Below, piece by piece: positions 63,877 to 64,000 of a stretch of 64,000 nt of DNA (its first letter is position 1; the number at the start of each line of letters is the position of its first letter). The translations under genes were made by a program, and so were the position numbers. The DNA lies in assembly GCA_963921795.1 (NCBI GenBank), contig OY997645.1:22604918-22668917 (forward strand). Reading direction: 5' to 3'. The DNA comes from Nannobrachium achirus (taxonomy: Eukaryota; Chordata; Actinopteri; Myctophiformes; Myctophidae). A model generated the notes under the pieces. It searched no databases. It had not been told where the DNA came from and worked only from the letters and a program-made list of their open reading frames with translations.

Positions 63877-64000
63877 GGGGTGCCCAACCAGTCGATCGCG
63901 GTCGACCGGTAGATCGCGGGCTGGTTACCAGTGGACCGCGAGATGATTTCAAATAAATAATTTATTAATTCGTGGGGGGAGGACATACATCGGGCGTTTC
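63877..64000. mobile_element. hAT-type element, left end, running off the window
   Basis: CAGGGGTGCCCAACCAGTCG followed by GATCGCGG-rich sequence is typical of hAT ends in fish. Confidence 0.6.

Overview
The window is vertebrate genomic DNA, almost certainly from a teleost fish. The genes are split by GT-AG introns. Very long CA/GT microsatellites, tRNA-derived SINEs, L2-type LINE tails, hAT copies with 8-bp target duplications and many TTAA-flanked miniature elements fill most of the space. The species cannot be fixed from sequence alone.

Four genes can be rebuilt exon by exon. From left to right they are SH3BGR (minus, 4872-21333, 14 coding exons), GET1/WRB (minus, 29236-31971, 5 exons), HMGN1 (plus, 32716-34934, 6 exons) and the 5' part of BRWD1 (plus, from 47690, 15 exons to 60247, continuing beyond the window). 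This is the order and relative orientation of BRWD1-HMGN1-GET1-SH3BGR on human chromosome 21. LCA5L, which lies between GET1 and SH3BGR in human, was not found. GET1 and HMGN1 are head to head over about 740 bp with a GC box and a CCAAT box.

Between HMGN1 and BRWD1 lies a decayed tandem duplication. A broken copy of the BRWD1 promoter and exons 1, 3, 4, 5, 9 and 10 occupies 36050-39115. A copy of the last HMGN1 exon with its splice acceptor and 3'UTR lies at about 43220-43440. The order HMGN1, BRWD1 copy, HMGN1 copy, BRWD1 is what one tandem duplication with breakpoints inside both genes would leave. The spare HMGN1 exon is still open, in phase and stop-terminated.

The tail of SH3BGR is built from nine consecutive phase-0 microexons (24-36 nt), most of them coding acidic residues, placed after a 100-codon Glu-rich exon.

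The rest is mostly mobile DNA. Two palindrome systems stand out. The first is a dispersed ~55-95 bp hairpin (11 full copies, 3 halves) whose arms change in a compensating way between copies. The second is a group of TTAA-flanked elements that carry paired palindromes about 42-44 bp apart at one end, with palindrome sequences that differ between copies. One of these is inserted in one arm of a larger foldback whose other arm preserves the empty site. The three MITE-rich stretches 23.0-24.8, 53.9-57.0 and 61.9-64.0 kb are the most heavily nested.
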